Source: Sinorhizobium meliloti 4H41 (GTDB taxonomy: Bacteria > Pseudomonadota > Alphaproteobacteria > Rhizobiales > Rhizobiaceae). Taken from it: 64,000 nucleotides of DNA. Position 1 is the stretch's first letter, and each line of letters begins with the position of its first letter. Made by a program: the position numbers and the translations under genes. Below are positions 54,838 to 63,988 of the stretch, one piece after another. The notes below the pieces were generated by a model that ran no database searches, was not told the origin of the DNA, and saw nothing but the letters and a program-made list of their open reading frames with translations. The DNA lies in assembly GCF_000375585.1 (NCBI RefSeq), contig NZ_AQWP01000003.1:410157-474156 (forward strand). Direction: 5' to 3'.

Positions 54838-55614
54838 ATGGCGCAGGCGAAGGGATCGGGCGAGGGCAGGGTCGCGCTGGTCACGGGCGGCGGGACCGGT
54901 GTCGGCCGGGGCATAGCTCAGGCCTTGAGTGAGGAAGGCTACAGCGTCGTCATCACCGGCCGCCGTCCGGATGTACTCGAGGCTGCGGCCGGCGATATCG
55001 GCGGGCGGACCGGCAATATCGTCCGCGCGGTCGTCTGCGACGTCGGCGATCCGGATCAGGTCGCGGCTCTCTTCGCCGCCGTCCGGGCGGAATTCGGCCG
55101 GCTGGACCTCCTCGTCAACAATGCCGGCTCGAACGTGCCGCCCGTGCCCCTCGAAGAGGTGAGCTTCGAACAGTGGAACGGTATCGTCGCGGCGAACCTG
55201 ACGGGCGCCTTTCTGTGTACGCAACATGCCTTCCGGCTGATGAAGGCGCAAACGCCGCGCGGGGGCCGGATCATCAACAACGGCTCTATTTCCGCGCAGA
55301 CGCCGCGGCCCAATTCGGCGCCCTATACCGCGACCAAGCACGCCATTACCGGCCTCACGAAATCGACGGCGCTCGATGGCCGGATGCACGACATCGCCTG
55401 CGGTCAGATCGACATAGGCAATGCTGCGACCGACATGACGGCACGGATGAGCACCGGCGTGCTGCAGGCCAATGGCGAGGTTGCGGCGGAGCCGACGATA
55501 CCGATCGAGCACATCGCCGAGGCGGTCGTCTACATGGCGAGCCTGCCGCTCTCGGCCAATGTTCTAACAATGACCGTGATGGCGACCAGGATGCCGCTGG
55601 TCGGCCGCGGATAA
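54838..55614 (+). CDS. Short-chain dehydrogenase/reductase
   Basis: 258 residues. Classical SDR motifs: [15 protein letters not shown] (cofactor), [11 protein letters not shown], Ser in [20 protein letters not shown] with catalytic YTATK. The Asn and the [10 protein letters not shown] tail also fit. NAD(P)-dependent oxidation of a sugar or sugar acid is likely; the substrate is unknown. Its start is 1 base after denD, with GGAGG in the end of denD. Confidence 0.9.
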   Translation: MAQAKGSGEGRVALVTGGGTGVGRGIAQALSEEGYSVVITGRRPDVLEAAAGDIGGRTGNIVRAVVCDVGDPDQVAALFAAVRAEFGRLDLLVNNAGSNVPPVPLEEVSFEQWNGIVAANLTGAFLCTQHAFRLMKAQTPRGGRIINNGSISAQTPRPNSAPYTATKHAITGLTKSTALDGRMHDIACGQIDIGNAATDMTARMSTGVLQANGEVAAEPTIPIEHIAEAVVYMASLPLSANVLTMTVMATRMPLVGRG

Positions 55615-55698
55615 AAAGAGGTTTTCAGCCTGGCGCGATCGCGCAAACGATGAATTTGGCGGCCGCAAGGGTAAAGATCAGTTCTGGGAGGAACGCAA

Positions 55699-56766
55699 AT
55701 GGCAGGCGTGGATTTTGTCGATGTTCGGAAGTCCTTCGGTGCTTTCCCTGTCATCAAGGGCGTGAACATCGAGATCGAGGACGGCGAGTTCGTCATTCTC
55801 GTCGGCCCTTCCGGTTGCGGCAAATCCACCTTGCTGCGGATGCTGGCGGGTCTCGAAAACATCACCGCGGGCGAAATTCGCATCGGCAATCAGGTGGTCA
55901 ACCGATTGCCGCCGAAGGATCGCGACATCGCCATGGTGTTCCAGAACTACGCGCTCTATCCGCATATGACTGTCGCCGACAACATGGCGTTCTCCCTGAT
56001 GCTGGCAAGCAGACCCAAATCCGAGATCGACAAGCGCGTCGGCGTGGCGGCCGAAATCCTCGGCCTTTCGAAGCTGCTGGACCGTTATCCGCGTCAGCTT
56101 TCCGGCGGTCAGCGACAGCGTGTCGCCATGGGGCGGGCGATCGTGCGCGACCCGCAGGTGTTTCTCTTCGACGAACCGCTTTCCAATCTCGATGCGAAGC
56201 TGCGCGTCGCCATGCGCGCCGAGATCAAGGAATTGCATCAGCGGCTGAAAACCACGACCGTCTACGTGACGCACGACCAGATCGAGGCGATGACCATGGC
56301 CGACAAGATCGTCGTCATGCATGACGGCATCGTCGAGCAGATCGGCGCACCGCTCGAGCTCTACGACAACCCCGCCAATCTCTTCGTGGCCGGTTTCATC
56401 GGCTCGCCTGCGATGAACATGCTCAAGGGCCGCCTCGATCCGGACAATCCGAATGCCTTCCTCACCGCCGACGGAACGGCTCTGCCCGTGGCGCAGCCGG
56501 CGGCAGCGGCCCAAGGGCGCGATCTCGTCTACGGTCTCAGGCCCGAATACATGGCGCTCGACCCGAACGGGCTGCCGGCAGAAATCGCGGTGATCGAGCC
56601 GACCGGCTATGAGACGCAGCTGATCGCAAGGCTCGGCGGGCACGATGTGACCTGTGTTTTCCGCGAGAGGGTGAATGCCAAGCCCGGCGAAACGATCCAT
56701 CTCGCGATCGATGCCGCGCATGTGCACTTGTTCGACGCCGGAACGGGACGGCGGCTGGTCGGCTGA
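55699..56766 (+). CDS. ugpC: Carbohydrate ABC transporter ATPase (UgpC/MalK type)
   Basis: 355 residues. Walker A GPSGCGKST, Q-loop VFQNYALYPHMTV, signature LSGGQRQRVAMGRAI, Walker B VFLFDEPLSNLDAKL and switch VTHDQIEAMTMAD. The C-terminal TOBE/regulatory part (about 240-355) has VYGLRPEYMAL. A GGGAGG site lies 7 bases before the ATG. It energises the CUT1 importer formed by the next three genes. The ugpC symbol denotes family type, not a glycerol-phosphate substrate. Confidence 0.92.
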   Translation: MAGVDFVDVRKSFGAFPVIKGVNIEIEDGEFVILVGPSGCGKSTLLRMLAGLENITAGEIRIGNQVVNRLPPKDRDIAMVFQNYALYPHMTVADNMAFSLMLASRPKSEIDKRVGVAAEILGLSKLLDRYPRQLSGGQRQRVAMGRAIVRDPQVFLFDEPLSNLDAKLRVAMRAEIKELHQRLKTTTVYVTHDQIEAMTMADKIVVMHDGIVEQIGAPLELYDNPANLFVAGFIGSPAMNMLKGRLDPDNPNAFLTADGTALPVAQPAAAAQGRDLVYGLRPEYMALDPNGLPAEIAVIEPTGYETQLIARLGGHDVTCVFRERVNAKPGETIHLAIDAAHVHLFDAGTGRRLVG

Positions 56767-56900
56767 CGTCGCTGACGGAGGGAGGAGCCTTCGCGGCCCA
56801 TAAAGATGCCAGGCAATCGCCGGCATCGCTCAAGCCGCATTCGCCAAGCGGGACGGTGAATGCCGGAGGAAGACGCTCCCGCATTTTGAGGAGGAGTAGC

Positions 56901-58205
56901 ATGCCGATAAAGAGACGTGATTTTCTCGCAACCTCCGCCGCACTCGCCGGCGTTGCGGGTCTGGGCATCCGCCCGTCCTTCGCGCAGGCCGAGCCGAGCT
57001 ACAAGCCGGAGGAGGGGGCAAGCCTCAGGCTTCTCAGATGGACGCCCTTCGTCAAGGGCGATGAAGACGCCTGGATCGCCAACACCAAGAAGTTCACCGA
57101 AGCCACGGGCGTCGAAGTCCGCATCGACAAGGAAAGCTGGGAGGACATCCGGCCGAAGGCGGCGGTTGCCGCCAATGTCGGCTCCGGTCCGGATATGGTG
57201 ATGTGCTGGTTCGACGACGCACATCAATATCCCGACAAGCTCGTCGACCTGACGGAGCTCGCCGACTATCTCGGCAACAAATATGGAGGATGGTACGACG
57301 GCCTGAAGGGGTATGCGAGCCGCGACGGCCAGTTCATCGCCATGCCTCTGGCCGCGATCGGCAACGCCGTCTGCTACCGCGAGAGCCACATGAAGGCGGC
57401 CGGCTTCAGTGAATTCCCCAAGGACACGGCCGGCTTTCTCGAACTCTGCAAGGCCCTCAAGGCCAAGGGAACCCCGGCCGGTTTCCCCCACGGCAAAGCG
57501 GTCGGCGACGGCAACAACTACGCCCATTGGCTGCTGTGGAGCCATGGCGGCAAGATGGTCGACGAGAGCGGCAAGGTCACGATCAACAGCCCCGAGACGC
57601 TCGCAGCGGTCAACTACGCAAAGTCGCTATACGAGACCTTCATCCCGGGCACCGAAAGCTGGCTCGACATCAACAACAACCGCGCCTTCCTTGCGGGCCA
57701 GGTATCGCTGACGGCAAACGGCGTCTCGCTCTACTATGCGGCCAAGAAGGACGCGGCCCTTGCGGAGCTTGCGGCCGACATCCGCACGACCAACTTCCCC
57801 GTCGGTCCGGTCGGCCAGAGCGTCGAACTCCACCAGACGAGCTCGATCCTGCTCTTCAAGCACAGCAAGTATCCCGAGGCCGCCAAGGCCTATCTCAAGT
57901 TCATGATGGAAGCCGACCAGATGAACGCCTGGATCGAGGGATCGAGCGCCTATTGCTGCCAGCCGCTGAAGGCCTTTGCCGACAACCCGGTCTGGACCTC
58001 GGACCCGATCCACGCGCCCTATGCGCGCGCCTCGGAGACGCTGCGGCCGAACGGCTACGCCGGACCGCTCGGCTATGCCTCGGCAGGCGTAATGGCCGAT
58101 TACGTCCTGGTCGACATGTTCGCCAGTGCGGTCACCGGCCAGGCAACGCCGGAAGACGCCATCATCGAGGCCGAACGGCGGGCGAACCGCTATTATCGCG
58201 TCTGA
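56901..58205 (+). CDS. ABC transporter extracellular binding protein (family 1)
   Basis: 434 residues. A twin-arginine-type signal (KRRDFLATSAALAGVAGLG, cleavage near FAQA), then a family-1 solute-binding fold: LRLLRWTPFVKGDEDAWI, SGPDMVMCWFDDAHQYPDK, WLLWSHGGKMVDESGKV and TANGVSLYYAAKKD. GAGGAGG precedes the ATG at 56901. The ligand is unknown; the denD/SDR context suggests a sugar or sugar acid. Confidence 0.92.
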   Translation: MPIKRRDFLATSAALAGVAGLGIRPSFAQAEPSYKPEEGASLRLLRWTPFVKGDEDAWIANTKKFTEATGVEVRIDKESWEDIRPKAAVAANVGSGPDMVMCWFDDAHQYPDKLVDLTELADYLGNKYGGWYDGLKGYASRDGQFIAMPLAAIGNAVCYRESHMKAAGFSEFPKDTAGFLELCKALKAKGTPAGFPHGKAVGDGNNYAHWLLWSHGGKMVDESGKVTINSPETLAAVNYAKSLYETFIPGTESWLDINNNRAFLAGQVSLTANGVSLYYAAKKDAALAELAADIRTTNFPVGPVGQSVELHQTSSILLFKHSKYPEAAKAYLKFMMEADQMNAWIEGSSAYCCQPLKAFADNPVWTSDPIHAPYARASETLRPNGYAGPLGYASAGVMADYVLVDMFASAVTGQATPEDAIIEAERRANRYYRV

Positions 58206-58293
58206 CCCCCGCGGCCCACGGGCCGCCTCAAAGCCGGCAGCAAACGCTGCCGGCAAATGCCTCGAGATCCGTTCCTCCAGCCGGAGAAGCCCG

Positions 58294-59226
58294 ATGTCCT
58301 CCATAACGCCGTCCGGAAAGCCATCCACCACGGCTTCGCTGATGCAGAACAACAATGTGCTCGGCTTCCTGTTTATGCTGCCGGCAGCCGTCTTCCTGAT
58401 CTGCTTTCTGACCTATCCGCTCGGGCTGGGCGTCTGGCTCGGCTTCACCGACACACGCATAGGCCGCGACGGCGTCTTCATCGGGATCGAGAACTACGAG
58501 TTCCTGGCCCGGGATTCGGTCTTCTGGCTCTCGGTCTACAACACGCTGCTCTACACCTTCGTGGCGTCGATCCTGAAATTCGTGCTCGGGCTCTGGCTGG
58601 CGCTGCTGCTGAACGAAAACCTGCCTTTCAAGTCCTTCTTCCGCGCGATCGTGCTCCTGCCCTGGGTCGTGCCGACGGTGCTTTCGGCGCTCGCCTTCTG
58701 GTGGATCTACGATTCGCAGTTTTCCATCATCTCCTGGTCGCTGATGCAGCTCGGGATCATCGACGGGCCGATCAACTTCCTGGGCGACCCGAACAACGCG
58801 CGCGCTTCCGTTATCGCCGCCAATGTCTGGCGCGGCATTCCCTTCGTGGCGATCTCGCTTCTGGCCGGCCTGCAGACGATCCCGGCTTCGCTGCAGGAGG
58901 CAGCCTCGCTCGACGGCGCCACCAGCTGGCAGCGTTTCCGCTATGTAACCCTGCCGATGCTGACCCCGATCATCGCGGTCGTCATGACCTTCTCGGTGCT
59001 CTTCACCTTCACCGATTTCCAGCTGATCTACGTGCTGACCAAGGGCGGGCCGGTCAATGCAACCCACTTGATGGCGACGCTCTCGTTCCAGCGCGGCATT
59101 CCGGGCGGGCAGCTCGGGGAGGGGGCGGCGATCGCCGTCGCCATGATCCCCTTCCTGCTTGCCGCCATCATGTTCAGCTTCTTCGGTCTGCAACGCCGCA
59201 AATGGCAGCAGGGCGGCCAGGATTGA
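58294..59226 (+). CDS. Carbohydrate ABC transporter permease (MalF/UgpA type)
   Basis: 310 residues with six membrane helices, first near VLGFLFMLPAAVFLICFL. The coupling-helix EAA motif is LQEAASLDGATSWQRFRYVT. The GGAGA site lies 8 bases before the ATG at 58294; the frame is open further upstream but overlaps the binding-protein end. It pairs with the MalG-type permease that follows. Confidence 0.93.
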   Translation: MSSITPSGKPSTTASLMQNNNVLGFLFMLPAAVFLICFLTYPLGLGVWLGFTDTRIGRDGVFIGIENYEFLARDSVFWLSVYNTLLYTFVASILKFVLGLWLALLLNENLPFKSFFRAIVLLPWVVPTVLSALAFWWIYDSQFSIISWSLMQLGIIDGPINFLGDPNNARASVIAANVWRGIPFVAISLLAGLQTIPASLQEAASLDGATSWQRFRYVTLPMLTPIIAVVMTFSVLFTFTDFQLIYVLTKGGPVNATHLMATLSFQRGIPGGQLGEGAAIAVAMIPFLLAAIMFSFFGLQRRKWQQGGQD

Positions 59227-59239
59227 GCGGGAGGACAAA

Positions 59240-60139
59240 ATGAACACGACCACACGAACCGACGACGAGGTCCTCACCGACACGGCCGAGGGCATGAGCT
59301 ATCTGAACCGCCTGCCGCGGCGGATCGTCGTGCTTTACCTGCCGATGGCGGTCTTCGTCTTCGTATTGCTCTTCCCCTTCTACTGGATGGCGATCACCGC
59401 GGTGAAGCCGAACGCGCAGCTGACCGACTACAACAATTACAGTCCTTTCTGGGTGGTCCGTCCGACGCTCGACCACATCAAGTATCTGCTCTTCGAGACC
59501 TCCTATCCGGGCTGGCTCTGGAACACGATGCTGGTGGCCGTAGGCTCGACCATCCTGTCGCTGGCTGCATCGGTTTTCGCGGCCTATGCGATCGAGCGGG
59601 TGCGCTTCACCGGCGCGCGGCCCGTCGGGCTGCTAATCTTCCTCGCCTATCTGGTGCCGCCGTCGATCCTGTTCATTCCGCTCGCCTTCATCGTCTTCAA
59701 ATTCGGCATCTACGATTCCAAGCTGGCGCTGATCTTCACCTATCCGACGTTCCTCATACCGTTCTGCACATGGCTCCTGATGGGCTATTTCCGCTCGATC
59801 CCCTTCGAACTGGAAGAAAGCGCGCTGGTGGACGGAGCCACGCGCTGGCAGATTCTGGTCAAGATCATCCTGCCGCTCGCCGTGCCGGGCCTGATATCGG
59901 CCGGCATCTTCGCCTTCACGCTCTCGTGGAACGAGTTCATCTACGCGCTGACATTCATCCAGTCCTCGGAAAACAAGACAGTACCGGTCGGCGTGCTGAC
60001 GGAACTGGTGCGCGGCGACGTCTTCGAATGGGGCGCACTGATGGCGGGCGCACTCTTCGGTTCGCTGCCCGTGGTCATTCTCTACTCCTTCTTCGTCGAT
60101 TATTACGTCTCGTCGATGACGGGAGCGGTGAAGGAGTGA
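59240..60139 (+). CDS. Carbohydrate ABC transporter permease (MalG/UgpE type)
   Basis: 299 residues with six membrane helices, first near LYLPMAVFVFVLLFPFYW. EAA motif ELEESALVDGATRWQIL followed by KIILPLAVPGL. It starts 13 bases after the partner permease with a GGAGG-type site and is the last gene of the operon. It converges on the DUF6064 gene 7 bases away. Confidence 0.93.
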   Translation: MNTTTRTDDEVLTDTAEGMSYLNRLPRRIVVLYLPMAVFVFVLLFPFYWMAITAVKPNAQLTDYNNYSPFWVVRPTLDHIKYLLFETSYPGWLWNTMLVAVGSTILSLAASVFAAYAIERVRFTGARPVGLLIFLAYLVPPSILFIPLAFIVFKFGIYDSKLALIFTYPTFLIPFCTWLLMGYFRSIPFELEESALVDGATRWQILVKIILPLAVPGLISAGIFAFTLSWNEFIYALTFIQSSENKTVPVGVLTELVRGDVFEWGALMAGALFGSLPVVILYSFFVDYYVSSMTGAVKE

Positions 60140-60146
60140 GCTTCCG

Positions 60147-60803
60147 TCAACGTCTGACGACGAGGAGGACAAATGTCGCGACGATCACCGCGAATGGCAC
60201 CGAGGCGCCTGCATCCTCCATGGCCAGAAGGGTGAGTGCGCTGAAGACGCACCAGAGGACTGGAATGGGCAGAAGCAGCCACAGCTTCTGCGGCATGAGC
60301 GCCAGGAGGGCGCCGAGGGTCACGGCAACGGTCGGGTCCGGCATTGCCCCGAAGATTTCGGCCGAGGCGGGCGCGCGGCCGGCAAGCAGCGGGCCGAAAG
60401 GATAGCCGAGCGAGCCGAAGACCATCAGGCCGATGCCGCCACGGCGGCGCAGTCTGTTCGCGGGCAATACGCCGCCTTGCGTCCACCGGACCGCGAGAAG
60501 CAGCAGACCGGCCTGCAGCATGAAGGCCGCCGTCGCATAGGACATTGCCCAGTTTATGGTGGAGTAACGCAGCCAGAGAAATTGCCACGCGCAGAAGAGC
60601 CAGGCCAGGGCGAGCGTCGCCATGGCCGCGGCGCGGGCGCGCCGTCCGTCCGTCGCAGTGGCGAAAAGGATGGCAAGCGCGCCCGCGACGAAGACCGGCT
60701 GAAGCGGCCAGAGTCCCTGATTGTAGCGTTCGACAAGGCGGAAATAGACGCGCGGCGAAAACATCAGGAAATCCGCGAGCGTGTAGGTCCCCCAGTCCGA
60801 CAT
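60147..60803 (-). CDS. DUF6064 family membrane protein
   Basis: 218 residues with about six hydrophobic helices (PVFVAGALAILFAT, TLALAWLFCAWQFLW, LWLLLPIPVLWCVFSAL). It opens WGTYTLADFLMFSPRVYFRL, the DUF6064 signature. An upstream GTG is adjacent to the ATG at 60803. Function unknown. It lies 37 bases downstream of the aldo/keto reductase gene on the same strand. Confidence 0.8.
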   Translation of the reverse strand: MSDWGTYTLADFLMFSPRVYFRLVERYNQGLWPLQPVFVAGALAILFATATDGRRARAAAMATLALAWLFCAWQFLWLRYSTINWAMSYATAAFMLQAGLLLLAVRWTQGGVLPANRLRRRGGIGLMVFGSLGYPFGPLLAGRAPASAEIFGAMPDPTVAVTLGALLALMPQKLWLLLPIPVLWCVFSALTLLAMEDAGASVPFAVIVATFVLLVVRR

Positions 60804-60840
60804 CACGTCAAATCCGTATCATGCGCGACAGGATCGTGCT

Positions 60841-61755
60841 TCACAGCGCCTCCACATAGGCGGCCATGCGGCGGCGCAACTTCTCGTCGGGCAGGATGCC
60901 TCTGGCAGCCTCCAGGTTCTCCCGTACGTGGTCGACGCGCGTAGTCGCGGGGATTGCGCAGGTGACCGCCGGATGCGAAATGATGAACTTGAGGAGAAAC
61001 TGCGCCCAGCTGCGGGCCCCGGTCTCGGCAAGCCAAGCCGGCAACGGTTCGTCTTCGACCTGTCGGATCAGATCGCCCTGTCGGAACGGCCGGTTGACGA
61101 TCACGGCAATGCCCTTCTCCTGCGCCAGCGGCAAGATGCGCTCCTCCGCCTCGCGGTCGAGGATATTGTAGGTGACCTGGACGAAATCGATCGGCCGGGT
61201 CGCCATGACCTGCTCGATCTCGCGGTGCCTGCGCCCCTCCGAGGTGGTGATGCCGACATAGCGCAGCCGGCCTGCCGCCTTCATGTCGAAGAGCGCGGGC
61301 AGGTGCTCTTCCCAGGAGACGAGATTGTGAACCTGCATGAGATCGAATTTCTCGACGCCCCAGTATTCCTTCGATGCCTCGATCTGGGCGGCGCCTTCGC
61401 CGGGGTCCGATATCCAGACCTTTTCCGCCGAGAAGAGCCGCTTCGGATGTCCGAGCTTACGGAGGCCGTAGCCGATGGTCGGCTGGGACGATCCGTACAT
61501 CGGCGAGGAATCGATCATCCGACCGCCGCCTTCGAAGAAGGCAGCGATCACGGCGGCACATTCGTCCATCAGGACGGGGTCGTCTCCGACGTTGAAAGTG
61601 ATCCAGGTGCCGAGGCCGACCAGCGGCAGCGCTTCTTTGCTCTTCGGTATGACCCGCGTCGTGAGGTCGGCAGCCTGGCCCCACGCCCGCGGCATGAGCG
61701 GCAGCGACATACCGATACCTAGCCCCTGAACGACTGCGCGCCGCGTGAAGGTCAT
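60841..61755 (-). CDS. Tat-exported aldo/keto reductase
   Basis: 304 residues. A twin-arginine leader (MTFTRRAVVQGLGIGMSLPL, cleavage near WGQA) precedes an AKR fold. Catalytic set: Asp and Tyr in MIDSSPMYGSSQP, Lys in SAEKVWIS, His in LMQVHNLVSWEEH. C-terminal NADPH segment AIPATTRVDHVRENLEA. Export of a nicotinamide-dependent enzyme is unusual and suggests a tightly bound cofactor or a different redox partner. Confidence 0.87.
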   Translation of the reverse strand: MTFTRRAVVQGLGIGMSLPLMPRAWGQAADLTTRVIPKSKEALPLVGLGTWITFNVGDDPVLMDECAAVIAAFFEGGGRMIDSSPMYGSSQPTIGYGLRKLGHPKRLFSAEKVWISDPGEGAAQIEASKEYWGVEKFDLMQVHNLVSWEEHLPALFDMKAAGRLRYVGITTSEGRRHREIEQVMATRPIDFVQVTYNILDREAEERILPLAQEKGIAVIVNRPFRQGDLIRQVEDEPLPAWLAETGARSWAQFLLKFIISHPAVTCAIPATTRVDHVRENLEAARGILPDEKLRRRMAAYVEAL

Positions 61756-62059
61756 CGCTCGCTCCCTTCGGCCTGAAGCTCTGAAGCCTGTGGCTCATGG
61801 GGCGGGATATTAACCCCTGCGGCGCTACTCTGCAGCCACGAAGTCGTGAGCGCGGTGCCGTTAAAGACGTGGAAGGATCGGGAGGCTGGCTCCGAGCACG
61901 GTGAATTCTGGCCGCCGAGCCTGAATTCGATCGCCGTGACGCTGCCCGGCGGACCGCTGGGTGTGTTTCGGCGGGCGCGGTGGTGCCGCCCGATATGGCG
62001 GAATTCCGGATCGTCGATAGTGGAACGCGATGATTGGTAATCTGGGGGGACGAAGCGGA
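61756..62059. other. Non-coding or undetermined stretch upstream of the reductase gene
   Basis: About 300 bases. Open frames here have no ribosome site or family signature. The reductase promoter (minus strand) is expected in 61760-61850. Confidence 0.4.
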
Positions 62060-62236
62060 CTAGCTCCTATGGGCGTTCCGCGGAATCGCGGAGGGCTCCA
62101 GTTCATTGATCCCGTCGATGCGCTGGTCGTTCGCAGGAACGGCCTCGATCTCGAGATTGTGCTTTGCATGGCGCATGTGCTGCCATTCCTTCTCGAGGCG
62201 CAGGAATACGTCCGTCGGCATGAATTTTCTCTGCAT
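62060..62236 (-). CDS. Small hypothetical protein (58 residues)
   Basis: It begins MQRKFMPTDVFLRLEKEWQH and continues with a charged, amphipathic sequence (HNLEIEAVPANDQRIDGIN). A strong GGAGGG site lies 4-5 bases before the ATG at 62236, so it is preferred over the longer overlapping plus-strand frame. No signal peptide or membrane segment. Function unknown. Confidence 0.55.
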   Translation of the reverse strand: MQRKFMPTDVFLRLEKEWQHMRHAKHNLEIEAVPANDQRIDGINELEPSAIPRNAHRS

Positions 62237-62634
62237 TCGACCCTCCACGCGGCTGCGTCGAAGAACACGCAAGGAACTGCTTTGTTCCCGCGCCATTACG
62301 CAAAACGTGAAAATATAGCGACCTGGTATGCCTCGAACTGGCCTGACCCGATAGGTGAACCCGCGCTGCTGCTGATCGGTTATGCGGCGGGGTCCACCTA
62401 TCGTCCCCTCGAAACTGGTGAGGCCGCCTCCTCAATAGCATTCGGCGGTCGGCCTCAAGGCATACGCCTCAACCCGGATTTCACTCCCGGGGCGCGCTCG
62501 CGTCAAGGTTTAGCGTTTACTCAATTCGAGTTAGAAAAGATGTATCGGGCGCGTTTGCCTGCCGGGCAAGCCGAATGCGCGACTGCCTAAGTCCTGTTGA
62601 GATTCGGGCCACCCGCCGCTTGTTTGATCGCCTC
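62237..62634. other. Undetermined region upstream of the small gene
   Basis: About 400 bases. A plus-strand frame runs through most of it, but its composition is not protein-like and it starts inside the reverse complement of the small gene. An imperfect palindrome (ACTCAATTCGAGT) lies near 62519. No gene is called. Confidence 0.4.
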
Positions 62635-62734
62635 ATTCCTGTGCTCGTCACAGGAATCCAGCCAGGCCAAGTCTTTGGGCTGAAAGAACGTTTTCCGCGC
62701 CGCAGACGCGGCGCTGCTGGATCCCTGTGACGAG
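62635..62734. repeat. Rhizobial palindromic repeat element interrupted by the IS
   Basis: The left tip ATTCCTGTG/CACAGGAAT (62635-62643, 62649-62657) is a perfect hairpin around CTCGT. CTCGTCACAGGAATCCAGC (62644-62662) is inverted at 62716-62734 with 18 of 19 matches. The right arm should continue into CACAGGAAT but stops at the IS boundary (62735), so the element was split by the insertion. Confidence 0.7.
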
Positions 62735-62746
62735 TGTTTAGCCCGG
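62735..62746. repeat. IS481-type terminal inverted repeat, left
   Basis: TGTTTAGCCCGG, followed by GGAGATAGCTGACACCTGTTCGG, whose GGAGAT and CTGACA parts recur near the right end. Confidence 0.75.
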
Positions 62747-63910
62747 GGAGATAGCTGACACCTGTTCGGATAGATCACTGACGGATTGCTTGGTTGTCAA
62801 GTCGATGGCTGCGATGCGGAGGGCAGCGAAGAAGATGCCGTATCGCCCGTCCGTGTCGAGCGGGCGAATGGCGATGCGTTCGCCGCAGAAGGCCTTTGGG
62901 ACTTTCCACTTGCGGCCTTTGAAGCTGACATAGGCCTTGGTGCTGGGGACGGTGCGGACGACCTCGCCTTCATCGTAGATCACCTCTGGAAGGTGCTCGG
63001 GCATGGGGCGCGAACTGGGACGATAGCGACGGGCCGGCACGTCGAGATCGAGCGCGGCATGGGGCCGCTCGAAATTATAGAGTTCGCGCCAGGCATCGAA
63101 GGCGCGCTGGACGGCAGCCAGATCGGAAAATCGAGCGAAATCGAATATTTCGGCCTTGAGCGTGCGATGGAAGCGCTCATTCTTGCCGCGGCTCTGCGGA
63201 TGATAGGGCCGGCTATGCAGGAGGCCGACGCCGAGCTTCAACAGCCACACGCCAAGTCTTGTCCAACGCTCGCCCGAGGCCTCGCCCCAGGGCGCGCCAT
63301 TATCGACGAAAAGGGCGTCCGGCAGGCCGTAGCGCCGGAATGTCCGCTCCAGATGGCCGCGCACGGTCACTCCCTGCTGGTTGGCGCAGGCCGCCAGGCA
63401 AGGCACGAAGCGGGAATGGTCGTCCACCATCGTCAGCGGATGGCAGGGCGTGCCATCGCCGAGCCGAACCCAGCCCTTGAAATCCATCTGCCAGAGCTGG
63501 TTCGGCGCCTCCTTCTCGAAGCGCTGGGTCGCCGGCGCGCCACCGACCGGCGGCATGATCCGCTCATGGCGCTTCAGGATAGCATGAACCGTCGAAGGCG
63601 CCGGCGCATGCTGCCCCCGGTCTTTCAGAACGCGCGCGATCTTGCGTGCGCCCCACGCCGGATGCGCATCGCGCACCGCAACCACCTCTGTCTCCACCGC
63701 CGCGCTCGACTGCAACGGGCTCACATGCGGGCGGCGCGAGCGATCAGCCAGCTCCCGGTCACCTGCCTGCCACCGCGCCAGCCATTTATAGCCCACATCG
63801 GCACTGATCCCGAACCGCCGGCACAGCTCCCGGCGGTTCGCACCCTCCGCCAGCGCCAGCCGCACAAATTCCTGCCTCTCCCCCATAACCGACACCTCTT
63901 TCCACGGCAT
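62738..63910 (-). CDS. IS481-family transposase
   Basis: 390 residues. The N-terminal helix-turn-helix has ELCRRFGISADVGYKWLARW. The integrase core DDE: QLWQMDFKGW (Asp), FVDNGAPWG (Asp), and SRPYHPQSRGKNERFHRTLK (Glu). A GGAGG site lies 6 bases before the ATG at 63910; upstream codons to 63973 are in frame but unlikely. The TAA stop falls inside the left inverted repeat. It appears intact. Confidence 0.92.
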   Translation of the reverse strand: MPWKEVSVMGERQEFVRLALAEGANRRELCRRFGISADVGYKWLARWQAGDRELADRSRRPHVSPLQSSAAVETEVVAVRDAHPAWGARKIARVLKDRGQHAPAPSTVHAILKRHERIMPPVGGAPATQRFEKEAPNQLWQMDFKGWVRLGDGTPCHPLTMVDDHSRFVPCLAACANQQGVTVRGHLERTFRRYGLPDALFVDNGAPWGEASGERWTRLGVWLLKLGVGLLHSRPYHPQSRGKNERFHRTLKAEIFDFARFSDLAAVQRAFDAWRELYNFERPHAALDLDVPARRYRPSSRPMPEHLPEVIYDEGEVVRTVPSTKAYVSFKGRKWKVPKAFCGERIAIRPLDTDGRYGIFFAALRIAAIDLTTKQSVSDLSEQVSAISPG

Positions 63911-63988
63911 GGACAACCTCCTCGCGAAACCGATCCATGCCAGTATGAACGTGTCAGCCATCTCCCCGAACACCTGTCAGTCATGTGT

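Noticed and set aside
62030..62590. Plus-strand 186-residue frame
   Set aside because: No ribosome site, odd composition, and the opposite strand holds a small gene with a strong ribosome site.
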